From positions 1 to 5,216 of the forward strand of contig DAOVKF010000108.1 in assembly GCA_030631915.1 (NCBI GenBank): a stretch of DNA of 5,216 nt, written 5' to 3'. Position 1 is the first letter of the stretch. Each line of letters starts with the position of its first letter. The position numbers and the translations under genes were made by a program. Below the pieces are notes generated by a model. The model was not told where the DNA came from, made no database searches, and saw nothing but the letters and a program-made list of their open reading frames with translations. Below are positions 4,968 through 5,216 of this stretch, in pieces. The DNA is from Candidatus Omnitrophota bacterium. Lineage in GTDB: Bacteria; Omnitrophota; Gorgyraeia; Tantalellales; Tantalellaceae.

Positions 4968-5216
4968 TTGCCTTTTCTTTTAAACTCGTCTATCAGTCTC
5001 GTTATGTCGCCACCAGCTGATTTGACGACCTGAGTACAGATGTAAATCACCACGGAAAGCTGCCATGTATCTTCGGGGCCGACAATCAGGCCCGTGGACA
5101 TATTTTCCTCTCGCTGCAATTTATCGTGATAATGCTCCATCGCCTTCTTGAGCCGGTCTTCAAAAATATCGAGAGAATATGTCTTATTGCTATACCTCAA
5201 GGACGGGAATTTTATC
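4958..5216 (-). CDS. Hypothetical protein, C-terminal part (cut by window edge), overlapping tRNA-Arg
   Basis: I do not recognise this protein. The frame is open from the right edge to a TAG at 4958, giving about 86 visible codons. A TTG at 5200 could serve as a start, but the frame continues upstream as Ile-Lys-Phe-Pro-Ser with no stop, so a start beyond the window edge is more likely. The visible part is polar and looks largely helical: a segment around DIFEDRLKKAMEHYHDKLQ, a more hydrophobic stretch around WQLSVVIYICTQVV, then a basic end FKRKGKRS. No catalytic or binding motif is evident. The stop and last codons fall within the first ten bases of tRNA-Arg, so maturation of the tRNA 5' end would cut the message just before its stop. 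Codon use and composition look like those of its neighbours, which supports a real gene, but it could still be a spurious extension. Confidence 0.6.
   Translation of the reverse strand, partial: IKFPSLRYSNKTYSLDIFEDRLKKAMEHYHDKLQREENMSTGLIVGPEDTWQLSVVIYICTQVVKSAGGDITRLIDEFKRKGKRS

Noticed and set aside
4794..5033. Plus-strand ORF of 79 codons across tRNA-Arg
   Set aside because: The stretch reading GLEPAAYWFEASRS is the antisense translation of a tRNA-Arg, a common annotation artefact.

Overview
The window is a compact bacterial chromosomal segment with all supportable genes on the minus strand, so transcription runs from high to low coordinates. It holds five complete protein genes, two protein genes cut by the window edges, and three tRNA genes. 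Base composition is moderate, intergenic gaps are short, and Shine-Dalgarno sequences are purine-rich. The combination of an Enzyme I/HPr/EIIA set without visible sugar permease domains, a membrane-anchored YvcK-like protein and tRNAs with encoded CCA fits a poorly cultured Gram-negative-type lineage. My best guess is Omnitrophota or a relative such as Elusimicrobiota. This is an impression from protein style and gene order, not a proven assignment. No mobile elements, CRISPR arrays, rRNA or large repeats were seen.

Right-hand region (5216 down to 4511): an unrecognised, probably helical protein gene enters from the right edge. Its stop codon lies inside the 5' end of tRNA-Arg(TCG). The 3' end of that tRNA is followed after 23 bases, which hold a strong ribosome binding site, by a gene for a 118-residue four-helix membrane protein of unknown function. 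These three genes look co-transcribed.

Middle (4466 down to 4230): a sigma70-type promoter (TTGCTA, 18-base spacer, TATAAT) precedes tRNA-Lys(CTT), which is followed by tRNA-Gly(GCC). No convincing terminator separates the tRNAs from the next protein gene, so the promoter may also drive the operon below.

Left-hand region (4127 down to 1): a five-gene operon-like run encodes a PTS EIIA protein of the fructose/Ntr type, a YvcK/CofD-like protein with two N-terminal membrane segments, HPr, Enzyme I, and the start of a sugar-1-phosphate nucleotidyltransferase. Enzyme I would take phosphate from PEP and pass it to HPr His17 and then to EIIA His71. No EIIB or EIIC is present here, so this looks like a regulatory phosphorelay rather than a sugar importer. 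HPr also keeps the serine (Ser48) that HPr kinase modifies in other bacteria. Linkage to YvcK, which in Bacillus is needed on gluconeogenic carbon sources and binds UDP-sugars, and to a nucleotide-sugar-forming enzyme suggests a module coupling the PEP/carbon state to envelope precursor supply. That functional link is inference.
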